Positions 24,017 to 31,257 of a stretch of 31,265 nucleotides of DNA are shown here, piece after piece. The notes beneath the pieces were generated by a model. It searched no databases. It was not told the DNA's origin and saw nothing but the letters and a program-made list of their open reading frames with translations. Numbering within the stretch: position 1 is the first letter of the stretch; each line of letters opens with the position of its first letter. Source of the stretch: an uncultured Mollicutes bacterium (lineage in GTDB: Bacteria > Bacillota_I > Bacilli_A > ML615J-28 > CAG-313); the NCBI GenBank assembly GCA_900538885.1, contig UQAI01000014.1, forward strand, positions 1-31,265, written 5' to 3'. Made by a program: the position numbers and the translations under genes.

Positions 24017-24664
24017 TTACTTCCTTTCATACCACGTTGGGTAATTAATATATTCTTTTAGTTCTTTTGTTACTGGATCTAAAAATGCAAGTTTATATGC
24101 ATGTAACTTAATATTTTTAGTAACTTTACTTCCATACAAACTATCACCAACAAGTGGATGATGAAAGTTTGCCATTTGAACTCTAATTTGGTGGTGTCTT
24201 CCAGTTTCTAGTCTGATTCTTAAAACAGTATTATCACCATCATAAGCTAATACTTCATAACTTAAACGAGCAACTTTACCATTTTTATTATCAATGTAAG
24301 CTTTTAATTTTTTTTCATCAAAATTTAAATAGTCTACTAAACTACCATTATCACAAATTTTTCCTTCCACAAGGGTAATATACTCTTTTATAAAGGTATG
24401 ATTTCTTATTTCTTCGCTGAGTCTACTTGCCCCTTTCGAGGTTTTAGCAAATACCATAAGACCTGAAGTCATTCGATCTAAACGATGGACAAGTCCCAGG
24501 TATGCATCTCCTTTTTTTTGGTATTTATCAACTAAATATGCTTTTATAAGTGTTAACATATCTTCATCATTTGTAATATCTTTCTGTGATAACACCCCTA
24601 CTGGTTTAACTACAACAATATAATGGTTAGTTTCATCAATTATTTGTAAATCATGATATGTCAT
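24017..24664 (-). CDS. RluA-family pseudouridine synthase
   Basis: This 215-residue protein converts specific uridines in rRNA or tRNA to pseudouridine. The catalytic aspartate is Asp63 in the family motif HRLDRMTSGLMVFAKT. Conserved RLETGRHHQIRVQ and HPLVGDSLYG segments follow. It is short and lacks an N-terminal S4 domain, so it is of the compact RluA/TruC-like type; the target base cannot be assigned. It is first gene of the operon with metK, starts from an extended -10 promoter, and has a GGTGGTGAT ribosome site. Its stop lies just before the metK start. Confidence 0.9.
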   Translation of the reverse strand: MTYHDLQIIDETNHYIVVVKPVGVLSQKDITNDEDMLTLIKAYLVDKYQKKGDAYLGLVHRLDRMTSGLMVFAKTSKGASRLSEEIRNHTFIKEYITLVEGKICDNGSLVDYLNFDEKKLKAYIDNKNGKVARLSYEVLAYDGDNTVLRIRLETGRHHQIRVQMANFHHPLVGDSLYGSKVTKNIKLHAYKLAFLDPVTKELKEYINYPTWYERK

Positions 24665-24687
24665 TTTATCACCACCTACACTTCATT

Positions 24688-24696
24688 ATTATATCA
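24688..24696 (-). promoter_or_regulatory. Extended -10 promoter of rluA-metK operon
   Basis: TGATATAAT reads on the minus strand at 24688-24696, 24 bases before the rluA start. The -35 position is only A-rich. Between here and the divergent promoter at 24791 lie about 95 bases of AT-rich sequence in which I see nothing else. Confidence 0.55.
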
Positions 24697-24790
24697 TTTT
24701 TTAATTTTTTTATGGTTTAAATTACTTATATATTTTCTTATCATTCTTTATTATTATCTTTTAACTTATGAATATTTCCTATCAAAACAG

Positions 24791-24819
24791 TTGAAAATAA
24801 TGTCATATTATGGTATACT
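24791..24819 (+). promoter_or_regulatory. Promoter of the transposase-like HTH gene
   Basis: TTGAAA (24791-24796) and TATACT (24814-24819) are 17 bases apart, with TG one base before the -10. AAGGAAGG (24831-24838) precedes the ATG. This is one of the strongest promoters in the window. Confidence 0.8.
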
Positions 24820-24845
24820 AATAAAGATGAAAGGAAGGTTATCCT

Positions 24846-25379
24846 ATGCCTACTAAAGAAAAAAAGATGGTTGAGGTTATCAACCCTGATGGAACTGTAT
24901 CATTAGTTGAAGAAAAACCTCTAAAGAAACTTTCTAAAATTGAACGTAAAAAATTAAGAGTTATCACCAAATTAATTAATGGTGAAATCAATGGTACCCA
25001 GGCCGCAAAAAAGCTTGATCTTACGACTCGTCAAGTAAGAAACTTAAAACGTCAAGTTCTAGATGAAGGCCGTGAAGGAGTTATTCACAAAAACAAAAAC
25101 TATAAACCTTATAACACTTATGACACTGAAATCAGCACATTTGTTTGTAAGTTATATCGTCGTGAATATCGTGGTACTAACTTTAGCGAATTCGCTCGTA
25201 TCGTTCAAGCTCAATATGGTGTAGAAGCCAGTCGTAGTACTATTTATAATTTCTTACGTCGTGGTCATATTCGTTCACCACAAAGAAAGACTAAAAAGAA
25301 AAAAGTTGTAGTTGTTGAAAACGCAACAGGAACTACTACTCCTGCGACAAAGAAGGCGACCACAACCAAAAGCAAATAA
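24846..25379 (+). CDS. Stand-alone transposase-like helix-turn-helix protein with basic tail
   Basis: This 177-residue protein resembles the DNA-binding half of integrase-type transposases (ISNCY-like). Residues about 34-80 form a first helix-turn-helix (GTQAAKKLDLTTRQVRNLKRQ), ending in EGREGVIHKNK. Residues about 93-140 form the second, where FARIVQAQYGVEASRSTIYNFL parallels the usual AAEKLxExxGIxVSRETLRRWL. No DDE catalytic domain follows; instead there is a Lys-rich, then Thr/Ala/Lys-rich low-complexity tail (141-177). Strong promoter, clean ribosome site and own terminator indicate a functional gene, not a relic, and I see no terminal inverted repeats around it. It may be a domesticated transposase now acting as a regulator or chromosome-binding protein. 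Function unproven. Confidence 0.82.
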   Translation: MPTKEKKMVEVINPDGTVSLVEEKPLKKLSKIERKKLRVITKLINGEINGTQAAKKLDLTTRQVRNLKRQVLDEGREGVIHKNKNYKPYNTYDTEISTFVCKLYRREYRGTNFSEFARIVQAQYGVEASRSTIYNFLRRGHIRSPQRKTKKKKVVVVENATGTTTPATKKATTTKSK

Positions 25380-25404
25380 GAGCCTTTAATCGGTTCTTTT
25401 TTTT
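25378..25404 (+). terminator. Terminator after the transposase-like HTH gene
   Basis: A 7-bp stem AAGAGCC/GGTTCTT with one G-T pair (25378-25384 with 25392-25398) runs directly into a long T-run (to 25404). The stem begins within the stop codon of the HTH gene. Confidence 0.85.
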
Positions 25405-25410
25405 ATTTTA

Positions 25411-25419
25411 TGTTATACT
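25411..25419 (+). promoter_or_regulatory. Extended -10 promoter of ispG
   Basis: TGTTATACT at 25411-25419 fits an extended -10, 18 bases before the ispG ATG. The -35 region falls within the terminator stem and is poor. A GAGGTGAT ribosome site follows. Confidence 0.5.
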
Positions 25420-25437
25420 AATTAGTGAGGTGATTTT

Positions 25438-26502
25438 ATGCACAAAGTGACTAAAACCATAAAAGTTGGTAATGTTTTAATTGGTGGTACTAACCATGTG
25501 GTTATTCAATCAATGACAAACACTAAAACTAAGGATATTAAAAAAACAATTGAACAAATTAACAAACTTGAAAAAGCGGGATGTGAAATCGTAAGAGTTG
25601 CGGTTACAGATTTAGAGGATGCTCAAGCCATTAAAGAAATTAAGAAGGAAATCAAGATTCCTATTGTTGCGGACATCCACTTCGATTATCGCCTAGCCCT
25701 AGCTGCCATTACTGCTGGTGTTGATAAGATTAGAATTAATCCCGGCAATATTAAAGATACTAGTAAAATTAAATTAATTGTTGATGCTTGTAAAGAAAAA
25801 AATATTCCTATTAGAATAGGAATTAACAGTGGTTCTATTGAACAAGAATTCTTAGATAAATACCATGGTCCAAAACTAGAAGCAATGCTTGCAAGTATGG
25901 ATAAAGCTATTAAACTTATGGAAAGTTTTAACTTTTATGACTTAGTCCTTAGCGTAAAAGCAACAAATATTAACGATACTATTATCATTAATGAAGAACT
26001 AGCTAAAAGATACAACTATCCAATTCATATTGGTTTAACTGAATCAGGAACTTTTTTAAGCGGAACCATTAGATCTAGCTATACACTTGGAACTATCCTA
26101 GCTAAAGGTATTGGTAGTACCATTAGAGTTTCCCTTCATGGTGATCCCATAAAAGAAATTGGAGTTGCGAAAGAAATTTTATCGATGTTTAACCTTTATA
26201 CCAAACCTACCTTAATTGTTTGTCCTACATGTGGTAGAACCGAATATAATATAACCCCAATTGTAGAAGAAATTGAAAAATTTATTCAAGATATCCATAA
26301 ACCTTTAAAAGTTGCCATTATGGGATGCGTTGTTAATGGCCCTGGTGAAGCCAAGGAAGCAGACATTGGAATTGCAGGGGGAAAAAATTCAGCAGTACTT
26401 TTCAAAAGAGGAAAAATAATCAAAAAGCTTCAAGAAGATGAAATTATTGAAACTTTAAAAACAGAAATAATTAAATTAATAGGTGATGAAAATGAAAACT
26501 GA
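25438..26502 (+). CDS. ispG: 4-hydroxy-3-methylbut-2-enyl diphosphate synthase (MEP pathway)
   Basis: This 354-residue iron-sulfur enzyme carries out the penultimate step of the MEP isoprenoid pathway, reducing the cyclic diphosphate MEcPP to HMBPP. The TIM-barrel part is recognisable from IQSMTNT near the N-terminus and VADIHFDYRLAL and DKIRINPGN further on. The 4Fe-4S ligands are Cys262, Cys265 (CPTC), Cys297 (GCVVNGPG) and Glu304. It implies de novo isoprenoid synthesis by the MEP route. Its last codons overlap the nrdG start, so the two Fe-S enzymes are co-translated. Confidence 0.96.
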   Translation: MHKVTKTIKVGNVLIGGTNHVVIQSMTNTKTKDIKKTIEQINKLEKAGCEIVRVAVTDLEDAQAIKEIKKEIKIPIVADIHFDYRLALAAITAGVDKIRINPGNIKDTSKIKLIVDACKEKNIPIRIGINSGSIEQEFLDKYHGPKLEAMLASMDKAIKLMESFNFYDLVLSVKATNINDTIIINEELAKRYNYPIHIGLTESGTFLSGTIRSSYTLGTILAKGIGSTIRVSLHGDPIKEIGVAKEILSMFNLYTKPTLIVCPTCGRTEYNITPIVEEIEKFIQDIHKPLKVAIMGCVVNGPGEAKEADIGIAGGKNSAVLFKRGKIIKKLQEDEIIETLKTEIIKLIGDENEN

Positions 26503-27187
26503 TTTTTATGGAATGGAAAAAGTTTCGCTTGTTGACTATGAAGGTTATGTAGTTTGTACTTTGTTTACCAATAACTGTAACTTTAGATGTCCTTTTTGTC
26601 ACAATTCTCCTCTAGTTTTTAGTAATGTTGATGCTCCTCTTGATTTTAACGAAATTATAAACTATTTAGAAAAAAGAAAAAATGTACTTGATGGTGTTTG
26701 TATCACTGGTGGCGAACCAACCCTCATGAGTGATTTACCTGAAAAACTAAGGAAAATTAAAAAGACGGGGTTAAAGATCAAACTTGATACTAATGGTACT
26801 AACCCTAAAATGTTGAAAGCTTTAATTGGTGAAGGTTTAATTGATTATGTAGCAATGGACATTAAAAATGCCCCACTTAAATATAGTATGACTATCGGAC
26901 TTAACGAATACTCTTTGGATAATATAAAAGAATCTATGAAAATACTAGTAGAAAGCAATTTAGATTTTGAATTTAGAACAACCTTAGTAAAAGAATACCA
27001 TAATGATGATGCAATAAAAGAACTTGCATTATTCTTAAAAGGTGCTAATAAATTATACCTTCAGCACTTTGTTGATCGTGATACTTGTATTAAAAGAGGA
27101 CTCCACGAAGTACCAAAAGAAAAAGCTCTAGAATACCAGAGCTTTCTAAAAAACTATATTAATAATGTAAATTTGCGTGGTTATTGA
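26492..27187 (+). CDS. nrdG: Anaerobic ribonucleotide reductase activating protein (radical SAM)
   Basis: This 231-residue radical SAM enzyme carries CNFRCPFC (Cys29, Cys33, Cys36), the CxxxCxxC cluster motif, followed by ITGGEPT, the SAM-binding GGE motif. It is longer than E. coli NrdG and of the type usually paired with redoxin-dependent NrdD. It would abstract hydrogen from the glycyl-radical site of NrdD. I chose the ATG at 26492; AGGTGA at 26481-26486 is well placed, and the start lies inside the end of ispG. A pyruvate formate-lyase activase is the main alternative, but nrdD is the only glycyl-radical enzyme in view. Its stop codon overlaps the trxB stop on the other strand. Confidence 0.87.
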   Translation: MKTDFYGMEKVSLVDYEGYVVCTLFTNNCNFRCPFCHNSPLVFSNVDAPLDFNEIINYLEKRKNVLDGVCITGGEPTLMSDLPEKLRKIKKTGLKIKLDTNGTNPKMLKALIGEGLIDYVAMDIKNAPLKYSMTIGLNEYSLDNIKESMKILVESNLDFEFRTTLVKEYHNDDAIKELALFLKGANKLYLQHFVDRDTCIKRGLHEVPKEKALEYQSFLKNYINNVNLRGY

Positions 27188-28098
27188 TTTAAATATCCAA
27201 CCGCTTGCATCGCTGCAACAGCACCATCAGAAACAGCTGTGGTTGCTTGTCTAACTTGTTTAGTCCTACAATCACCAGCCACAAATAATCCTGGTGTCTT
27301 AGTTGTAGTTGTTTCATCTACCACCGCATATCCTGCCTTGTTGATTTCAACAAGGTTTTTTATTATATCATTATCAGGATTTTGACCAATCGCAATAAAG
27401 CATCCTTTAACTGGTAGCGTAAATATAGATTTATCTAACATATTTTCGAACACTAATTCATCAATATTTTCACTACCTTTAATATCTACAAGTGATATAT
27501 TAGGAATAACTGTTATATTGGACTTTTGATGTAATCTTTCAACAAGTACACTATCACCAAAGAATTTATCAAATAAAGTACAAACATAAACTTTTTGACA
27601 AATATCACTTAATTGAAGAGCATACTGTAATGCGGAATTACCATCACCAATTACCGCAACATCTTCTCCTTTAAAGAATGATCCATCACATGTTGCACAG
27701 TATGACAAACCTTTACCAAGGAAATCTTCTTCATTTTTTAATCCTATCATCTTGTGTTTTGCTCCTGTTGCGATGATAACACTACGAGCTTTATGGGTAT
27801 TATAATCAGTTGTAACAATAAATTCGTTATTCACTTTTTCAATCTGTTCAACTTTTTCAAGCTCAAATTCAACACCCATATCCATCACTTGTTCAAACAT
27901 CATATCTGAAAGTTCAGCACCTGTAATAGACTTTATGGTTGGAAAGTTTTCAACTTTTGGAGCTAGTGATATTTGGCCACCAATTGCTTCTTTTTCAAGT
28001 ATTAAGACAGTTTTATTACTTCTTTTAGCGTAAAGAGCAGCTGTCATTCCGGCAGGACCTGCTCCTACAATAATTATATCGTATATTTTATTTTCCAT
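27181..28098 (-). CDS. trxB: Thioredoxin reductase
   Basis: This roughly 305-residue flavoprotein passes electrons from NADPH to a thioredoxin or redoxin. The FAD site is GAGPAG (12-17). The redox pair is CATC (Cys134, Cys137), the NADPH site is GDGNSA (151-156), and the C-terminal FAD segment is GLFVAGDCR. I start it at the ATG at 28098, where the family homology begins; it overlaps the end of nrdD by 11 bases. That coupling makes the redoxin domain fused to NrdD its likely substrate. Confidence 0.95.
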   Translation of the reverse strand: MENKIYDIIIVGAGPAGMTAALYAKRSNKTVLILEKEAIGGQISLAPKVENFPTIKSITGAELSDMMFEQVMDMGVEFELEKVEQIEKVNNEFIVTTDYNTHKARSVIIATGAKHKMIGLKNEEDFLGKGLSYCATCDGSFFKGEDVAVIGDGNSALQYALQLSDICQKVYVCTLFDKFFGDSVLVERLHQKSNITVIPNISLVDIKGSENIDELVFENMLDKSIFTLPVKGCFIAIGQNPDNDIIKNLVEINKAGYAVVDETTTTKTPGLFVAGDCRTKQVRQATTAVSDGAVAAMQAVGYLNQ

Positions 28099-30460
28099 AT
28101 TCTTCCACAAATTTCTTGATTAAACTTACATTGTCTAACACTTCATAGTTGTCATCTTTTGGAACAAGCATAGTTGGTGCTTTACGAATATTATATGATA
28201 AAGTCATTTCTTTATTTTCTTCAGCATCAATTGGAATATACTTAATACCAGCTTTATCTAATAACATTTTTGCCATTTTACAATTTGGACAAGTCTTAGT
28301 TGTAAATAGTAAAATATCATTATTTTGTTTTACTTCATGGATACATTCAGCATTGTCATGTTCATAATTTATATGATGAGTTAAATGAGAATGTGCAATA
28401 TCATATGTTTTACGATTTCTAAATTCTTCAGCCTTACCATCATTCCAATTTTGAACAGGACGATAATATCCAGTAATACGGCTATATACTTCAGTCTTTC
28501 TTCCACATTCAGGGCACTTATATACTTCACCTGCTATATAACCATGATTTTGACAAACTGAGTATGTTGGTGATAATGTATAATAAGGTAAACGATAATT
28601 TTCAGCAATCTTTCTAACTAACTTAGCACTTGCCTCCCAAGAAGGAAGTTTTTGTCCTAAAAAGACATGGAAAACTGTACCTGATGTATATAAAGTTTGA
28701 AGATCATCTTGAATATCAAGAGCACTAAAAACATCTTCAGTATAACCAACTGGTAAGTGAGAACTATTAGTATAATACGGTGTATTTCCCTTTTCGCTTG
28801 CGGTAATAATGTTAGGGAACTGTTTACGGTCGTGTTTAGCAAGACGATATGATGTAGATTCAGCTGGAGTCGCTTCTAAGTTATATAAATCACCATATTC
28901 TTCTTGATAATCAGATAATTTATCTCGCATAAAGTTTAATGTCTTTTTAGTAAATTCTTGAGCTTCTTTATGAGTTAAATCAGTGCCAATCCATTTAGCA
29001 TTTAAGCATGCTTCATTCATACCAACAAGACCAATTGTTGAGAAATGGTTTTCAAAAGTTCCTAAATATCTCTTAGTATAAGGGTATAAACCTTCATTTA
29101 ATAACTTAGTAATAACATTTCTCTTAATTTTAAGAGATCTTGCGGCGATATCCATCATCTTTGATAGACGTTCAAAAAATTCTTCTTCTGTTTTAGATAA
29201 ATATGCAATTCTTGGCATATTGATAGTTACAACACCGACAGAGCCTGTGCTTTCACCACTACCAAAGAATCCACCTGATTTCTTTCTTAATTCACGTAAA
29301 TCAAGACGAAGACGACAACACATACTACGTACATCACTTGGTTCCATATCACTATTAATGTAATTAGAGAAATATGGAGTACCATATTTTGCAGTCATTT
29401 CAAATAATAAACGATTATTTTCAGTAGGTGACCAATCAAAATCACGAGTAATTGAATATGTAGGAATTGGATATTGGAAACCACGACCATTAGCATCACC
29501 TTCAATCATTATTTCAATGAAAGCTTTGTTAACCATTGCCATTTCTTTCACGCAATCTTTATATTTAAAATCTTGTTCAACACCACCAACAATTGCATTT
29601 AATTCTGCTAAATCGTTAGGAACTGTCCAGTCTAATGTAATATTAGTAAATGGAGCTTGTGTTCCCCATCTACTTGGAGTATTTACACCATAAATAAATG
29701 ATTGAATACATTGTTTTACTTCTTTATATGATAAGTTATCTTTTTTAACAAATGGAGCAAGATAAGTATCAAATGATGAGAAAGCTTGAGCACCAGCCCA
29801 TTCATTTTGCATAATACCTAAAAAGTTAGTCATTTGATTACATAAAGTTGAAAGGTGGGCAGCAGGTGATGAAGTAATTTTACCAGGTACTCCGCCTAAT
29901 CCTTCTTTAATCAATTGTTTAAGTGACCAACCAGCACAATATCCAGTAAGCATTGACAAGTCATGAATGTGGATATCCGCATTACGATGAGCTTCACCAA
30001 TTTCACTATCATAAATTTCTGATAACCAGTAATTAGCTGTAATCGCACCAGAATTAGATAGAATTAATCCACCTACAGAATAAGTAACTGTTGAGTTTTC
30101 TTTAACACGCCAGTCATTAACTTTTAGATAATTATTAACAACATCTTTATAATCAAGAATAGTTGATTTAATATTACGCATTTTTTCATGTTGTTTACGA
30201 TAAAGAATGTACGCTTTCGCAACATCTGCATAACTTGCTTGAATTAAAACTACTTCAACACTATCTTGTATATCTTCAACTGAAATCACATTTTTAACAG
30301 CTTTACTATTAAAGTCAGCTGTAACGCGTAAAGCAAGTAGTTCAATAATATCTTTACTATAACTTTTATTAACAGCTTCAAATGCTTTAGCAATCGCATT
30401 TTCTATTTTATGGATGTCAAACTCTACAATTTTTCCATCTCTTTTTTTAACACTTAACAT
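28088..30460 (-). CDS. nrdD: Class III ribonucleotide reductase NrdD with fused glutaredoxin-like domain
   Basis: This 790-residue oxygen-sensitive enzyme reduces ribonucleoside triphosphates to dNTPs. An N-terminal ATP-cone (about 1-95, VKKRDGKIVEFDIHKI) gives allosteric control. The glycyl-radical core follows. The radical glycine is most likely Gly664 in SRITGYYRPV, preceded by a zinc site with Cys649 and Cys652 (CPEC) and Cys636. The GYYRPV form is typical of redoxin-dependent rather than formate-dependent NrdD. Residues about 710-790 add a thioredoxin-fold domain with active site CPNC (Cys724, Cys727) and a cis-proline segment KAPTM, like NrdH or glutaredoxin. Start at 30460, with GGGAGGT upstream (30467-30473). 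trxB overlaps its end, so reductase, redoxin and reductant supply are one unit. Confidence 0.93.
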   Translation of the reverse strand: MLSVKKRDGKIVEFDIHKIENAIAKAFEAVNKSYSKDIIELLALRVTADFNSKAVKNVISVEDIQDSVEVVLIQASYADVAKAYILYRKQHEKMRNIKSTILDYKDVVNNYLKVNDWRVKENSTVTYSVGGLILSNSGAITANYWLSEIYDSEIGEAHRNADIHIHDLSMLTGYCAGWSLKQLIKEGLGGVPGKITSSPAAHLSTLCNQMTNFLGIMQNEWAGAQAFSSFDTYLAPFVKKDNLSYKEVKQCIQSFIYGVNTPSRWGTQAPFTNITLDWTVPNDLAELNAIVGGVEQDFKYKDCVKEMAMVNKAFIEIMIEGDANGRGFQYPIPTYSITRDFDWSPTENNRLLFEMTAKYGTPYFSNYINSDMEPSDVRSMCCRLRLDLRELRKKSGGFFGSGESTGSVGVVTINMPRIAYLSKTEEEFFERLSKMMDIAARSLKIKRNVITKLLNEGLYPYTKRYLGTFENHFSTIGLVGMNEACLNAKWIGTDLTHKEAQEFTKKTLNFMRDKLSDYQEEYGDLYNLEATPAESTSYRLAKHDRKQFPNIITASEKGNTPYYTNSSHLPVGYTEDVFSALDIQDDLQTLYTSGTVFHVFLGQKLPSWEASAKLVRKIAENYRLPYYTLSPTYSVCQNHGYIAGEVYKCPECGRKTEVYSRITGYYRPVQNWNDGKAEEFRNRKTYDIAHSHLTHHINYEHDNAECIHEVKQNNDILLFTTKTCPNCKMAKMLLDKAGIKYIPIDAEENKEMTLSYNIRKAPTMLVPKDDNYEVLDNVSLIKKFVEEYGK

Positions 30461-30508
30461 AATGATACCTCCCAAACAACAAATATTTTATTTTATAAAA
30501 AACAAAGA

Positions 30509-30532
30509 CGAGAAACAAATGCCTTTTTCTCG
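30509..30532 (-). promoter_or_regulatory. Stem-loop at the start of the nrdD leader
   Basis: A 7-bp stem CGAGAAA/TTTCTCG (30526-30532 with 30509-30515) with a 10-base loop should begin only a few bases after the nrdD transcription start. It is followed by a T-rich stretch (TCTTTGTTTTTT). This could act as an attenuator or as a 5' stabilising hairpin. Confidence 0.45.
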
Positions 30533-30545
30533 CTTTTTCCATATG

Positions 30546-30554
30546 ATTATAACA
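30546..30554 (-). promoter_or_regulatory. Extended -10 promoter of nrdD-trxB
   Basis: TGTTATAAT reads on the minus strand at 30546-30554. No good -35 lies 17 bases upstream. I looked for an NrdR-box pair near it and did not see one. Confidence 0.55.
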
Positions 30555-30631
30555 TAAAATATTTTTTTATTTCATTTTTTGCATTTATAATTTTTAACAA
30601 TTTTTTTTGAGATTTATTAGCATATAAACTA

Positions 30632-30662
30632 GAAAAAAGAACTAACCAAAAGGTTAATTCTT
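30632..30662 (-). terminator. Terminator after the zinc-ribbon membrane protein gene
   Basis: An 11-bp stem with one wobble (30637-30647 with 30652-30662) and a four-base loop is followed by a T-run on the minus strand. It separates the zinc-ribbon gene from nrdD. Confidence 0.85.
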
Positions 30663-30688
30663 AATCTCAATTCATTTTAATTTTTCAA

Positions 30689-31123
30689 TTAGAAACGAAC
30701 GATTGCAGCAACAGTTTTAATTGCATCAGATGCACATTTAGTTGCGCCAGCAGCACCTGCTGCACATAATGTACAAGCAATAACTAAAATTGTAGATAAT
30801 GCTAATGCGATAATTGATAATACTAAACCAGCAACAGCCATACCATGTTTTGCTTTAGATTTTAAACCTAAAATTGAGAAAACTAAAGCAACAACTGATA
30901 TAGTAAGGCCACCAAATGAAGCCCAGCTTAATACTAAACCAATAATACCAAAGATTAAACCTAAGATTGCGAAAACTTTCCAAGGTCCTTTTGGTTCTTC
31001 AACTGTAGCAGGAGCTGCAGCTTGAGGTTGTGCTACAGGTTGTGCAGCAACAGGTTGACCACAGTTAGGACATACTTTGTAACTGTCATCTAATTGTGTT
31101 CCACAATTTTTACAAAATGCAAT
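30689..31123 (-). CDS. Zinc-ribbon membrane protein with apparent ATT start codon
   Basis: The frame encodes 144 residues beginning (I)AFCKNCG. A zinc ribbon (Cys4, Cys7, Cys18, Cys21; CKNC and CPNC) is followed by a Gln/Pro/Ala linker (22-45) and three hydrophobic segments (about 49-70, 72-88, 96-122). The layout is common in gut Firmicutes (zinc-ribbon plus DUF4190-like membrane part). There is no ATG, GTG or TTG before the ribbon: an in-frame TAA lies at 31142-31144, and the only candidate starts after it are ATA (31127-31129) and ATT (31121-31123). AAGGAGA (31133-31139) is suitably placed, and relatives typically begin M-A-F-C, so ATT is the best call. A consensus promoter lies upstream and a terminator downstream, so the gene looks live. 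Confidence 0.8.
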   Translation of the reverse strand: MAFCKNCGTQLDDSYKVCPNCGQPVAAQPVAQPQAAAPATVEEPKGPWKVFAILGLIFGIIGLVLSWASFGGLTISVVALVFSILGLKSKAKHGMAVAGLVLSIIALALSTILVIACTLCAAGAAGATKCASDAIKTVAAIVRF

Positions 31124-31157
31124 AAATATAAATCTCCTTTTTTAAAATTTACAACCT

Positions 31158-31186
31158 ATTATAGCACTATTTAAACTTTTTGTCAA
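31158..31186 (-). promoter_or_regulatory. Consensus promoter of the zinc-ribbon gene
   Basis: Perfect TTGACA (31181-31186) and perfect TATAAT (31158-31163) with a 17-base spacer, on the minus strand. It is the only fully consensus sigma-70-type promoter in the window. Confidence 0.9.
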
Positions 31187-31217
31187 AAAATATACTTAAA
31201 ATGACAGACATTTTCTG

Positions 31218-31257
31218 ATTAACATATGATATATTCAAAGAAATTAACATATGATAT
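31218..31257. repeat. Perfect 15-bp direct repeat upstream of the consensus promoter
   Basis: ATTAACATATGATAT occurs identically at 31218-31232 and 31243-31257, 25 bases apart, each around a CATATG palindrome. The nearer copy is 31 bases upstream of the -35 box. It could be an activator site, or part of an array running past the window edge. Confidence 0.6.

Noticed and set aside
24013..24040. A SAM riboswitch before metK, or the ATG at 24030 as metK start
   Set aside because: metK abuts rluA, so there is no leader. The 24030 ATG lies inside rluA without a ribosome site, while 24012 has AAAGGAAG.
24846..25379. Complete insertion sequence
   Set aside because: No catalytic domain, terminal inverted repeats or target duplication could be seen around the gene.
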